Source: JAUMBM01 sp964441755
Lineage (GTDB): Bacteria; Bacteroidota; Bacteroidia; Chitinophagales; Saprospiraceae
Direction: 5' to 3'
NCBI GenBank assembly: GCA_964441755.1
Contig: CAYTVG010000006.1
Location: 124,001-188,000 of the forward strand
DNA: 64,000 bases
Below are positions 63,192 through 64,000 of the stretch, in pieces. The notes beneath the pieces were generated by a model. It did no database searches, was not told the origin of the DNA, and worked only from the letters and a program-made list of their open reading frames with translations. The first letter of the stretch is position 1, and the number at the start of each line of letters is the position of its first letter. Both the position numbers and the translations under genes were made by a program.

Positions 63192-63959
63192 CTAATCCTC
63201 CAGTAAAAAATCAAGTACCAGTTGTCGCAATGCAGCCGGCTGCTCCGCATGTACCCAATGCCCTGCCCCCTCAATGGTGGCCAGCCGGGCGGCCGGAAAG
63301 CGCTCCTCAACATTCGGCCAGTCGGCAGGCCGGATGTAAGCCGAATTTCCCCCTTTGATGAAAAGGGTAGGTTTGTCATAGGGCTCCCCGGCCGGAATAT
63401 CTGCAAGAATGTCGGCATAATGACTATAGATGGCCGGCAGGTTCATCTTCCAGCCGAGGCTGCCGTCGGGTTGCCTGCTCAGATTTTTGAGCAAAAACTG
63501 CAGCACGGCCGGCTCATGGATGCGCGCCGCCAGCTGTTCTTCTACAAGCTTTCTTTCACCGGCCGAAGACAGATCAACAGACAGCAGGGCGTCGAAAATA
63601 CTTTCGTGTCCCCCCTGATACTGTTTGGGAGCGATATCGACGACCACCAGTTTATCGACCATATCGGGATACTGCCCGGCAAAGGTCATAGCCGTTTTTC
63701 CCCCCATCGAATGCCCCAGGATGTGCGCGTGGTACATCCAGTGCGACTCCATGAACTGTCGTAAATCTTCAGCCATCAGGGGGTAGGTAATTTCATCACG
63801 CTGCGGAGATCGGCCATGATTGCGCTGGTCAACGATAAAAACAGTGAAGTGATCAGCCCACTGACGCGCCAATGTCTGCCAATTGTCCAACGATCCGAAA
63901 AGACCATGCAGAATAATGAGCGGGTGGCCTTGCCCGAAGGTTTTATAATTGAGTTCCAT
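63192..63959 (-). CDS. Alpha/beta hydrolase (YbfF-type esterase)
   Basis: 255-residue cytosolic serine hydrolase. HGLFGSLDNWQTLARQWADHF holds the oxyanion turn, GHSMGGK the nucleophile Ser84, and GAGHWVHAEQP the catalytic His (about residue 236). DQRNHGRSP and LGHSMGGKTAM are typical of YbfF acyl-CoA thioesterase/esterases. Substrate unknown. A TACCTTTG -7 box lies at 63971-63964 on the minus strand, close to the start; a -33 box would fall near the window edge and is not seen. Confidence 0.9.
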   Translation of the reverse strand: MELNYKTFGQGHPLIILHGLFGSLDNWQTLARQWADHFTVFIVDQRNHGRSPQRDEITYPLMAEDLRQFMESHWMYHAHILGHSMGGKTAMTFAGQYPDMVDKLVVVDIAPKQYQGGHESIFDALLSVDLSSAGERKLVEEQLAARIHEPAVLQFLLKNLSRQPDGSLGWKMNLPAIYSHYADILADIPAGEPYDKPTLFIKGGNSAYIRPADWPNVEERFPAARLATIEGAGHWVHAEQPAALRQLVLDFLLED

Positions 63960-64000
63960 AAAGCAAAGGTATGGCTTCCCGATGAAACTATAGTGAATAC

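Overview
This window is a 64 kb chromosomal piece of a free-living member of the Bacteroidota, probably close to the Saprospiria/Chitinophagia (the phylum is well supported, the class is inference). Supporting signs are two secreted proteases with type IX secretion (T9SS) C-terminal sorting tails, a PorP/SprF-family outer-membrane protein, Bacteroidota-type promoters (TTG, 17-23 nt, TAnnTTTG), almost no Shine-Dalgarno sites, and a bifunctional PaaZ. I count 39 protein genes (one of 57 codons) and one tRNA-Phe. There is no rRNA, transposase, integrase, prophage or CRISPR array.

Layout. 0-9.8 kb: nadA, a class IV aminotransferase and a GH2 beta-mannosidase (minus), an orphan RND pump (plus), asnS (minus). 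9.9-17.4 kb: two paralogous T9SS-exported M12-type metalloproteases in tandem. 18-24.8 kb: L-serine dehydratase, a thioredoxin-fold lipoprotein, a gene-free stretch that may encode a structured RNA or attenuator, a YbaK deacylase and a TolB-propeller amidohydrolase. 24.9-29.5 kb: priA and paaZ (minus). 29.8-35 kb: a thioredoxin-domain protein coupled to a MOT1-type molybdate transporter, a DUF4286 protein, an MFS transporter and a glutaminase. 35.3-44 kb: TSUP permease, DUF389 membrane protein plus RND-superfamily exporter, a lipoprotein, a glutamate-cysteine-ligase-like/CBS fusion and a secreted esterase. 44-50.7 kb: tRNA-Phe, a TRIC-type channel, a LysR regulator divergent from a small membrane protein and a DUF6671 protein, then a YdeP-type molybdoenzyme and FdhD. 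51-64 kb: comEA/comEC-like competence genes, queD, a pseudo-protease/zinc-ribbon/YbjN-like fusion, PorP/SprF, a YgjP-type metallopeptidase, alaS, a C-terminal processing protease and a YbfF-type hydrolase.

The most unusual content is between the genes. At nineteen junctions I find long, mostly perfect inverted repeats (9-30 bp arms, loops commonly 0-14 nt). Their outer arms differ at each locus, but two core types recur: a GC core (such as TTTGGCGGC-loop-GCCGCCAAA) and an AT core (such as TTGATTTTT-loop-AAAAATCAA). They often alternate GC/AT/GC/AT, and frequently begin within a few bases of a stop codon or run up to a start codon. A weaker dispersed element (five copies, CGCGA...TTTTGCC-N3-GGCAGAAAA...) occurs mainly in junctions without the long palindromes. 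I regard this intergenic palindrome system as the main candidate for something undescribed.

Genes that may work together: MOT1 could supply molybdate for the YdeP-type enzyme whose cofactor sulfuration would need FdhD; comEA and comEC form a DNA-uptake pair; PorP/SprF and the two proteases belong to T9SS biology; the LysR regulator probably controls the divergent small-membrane-protein/DUF6671 pair.
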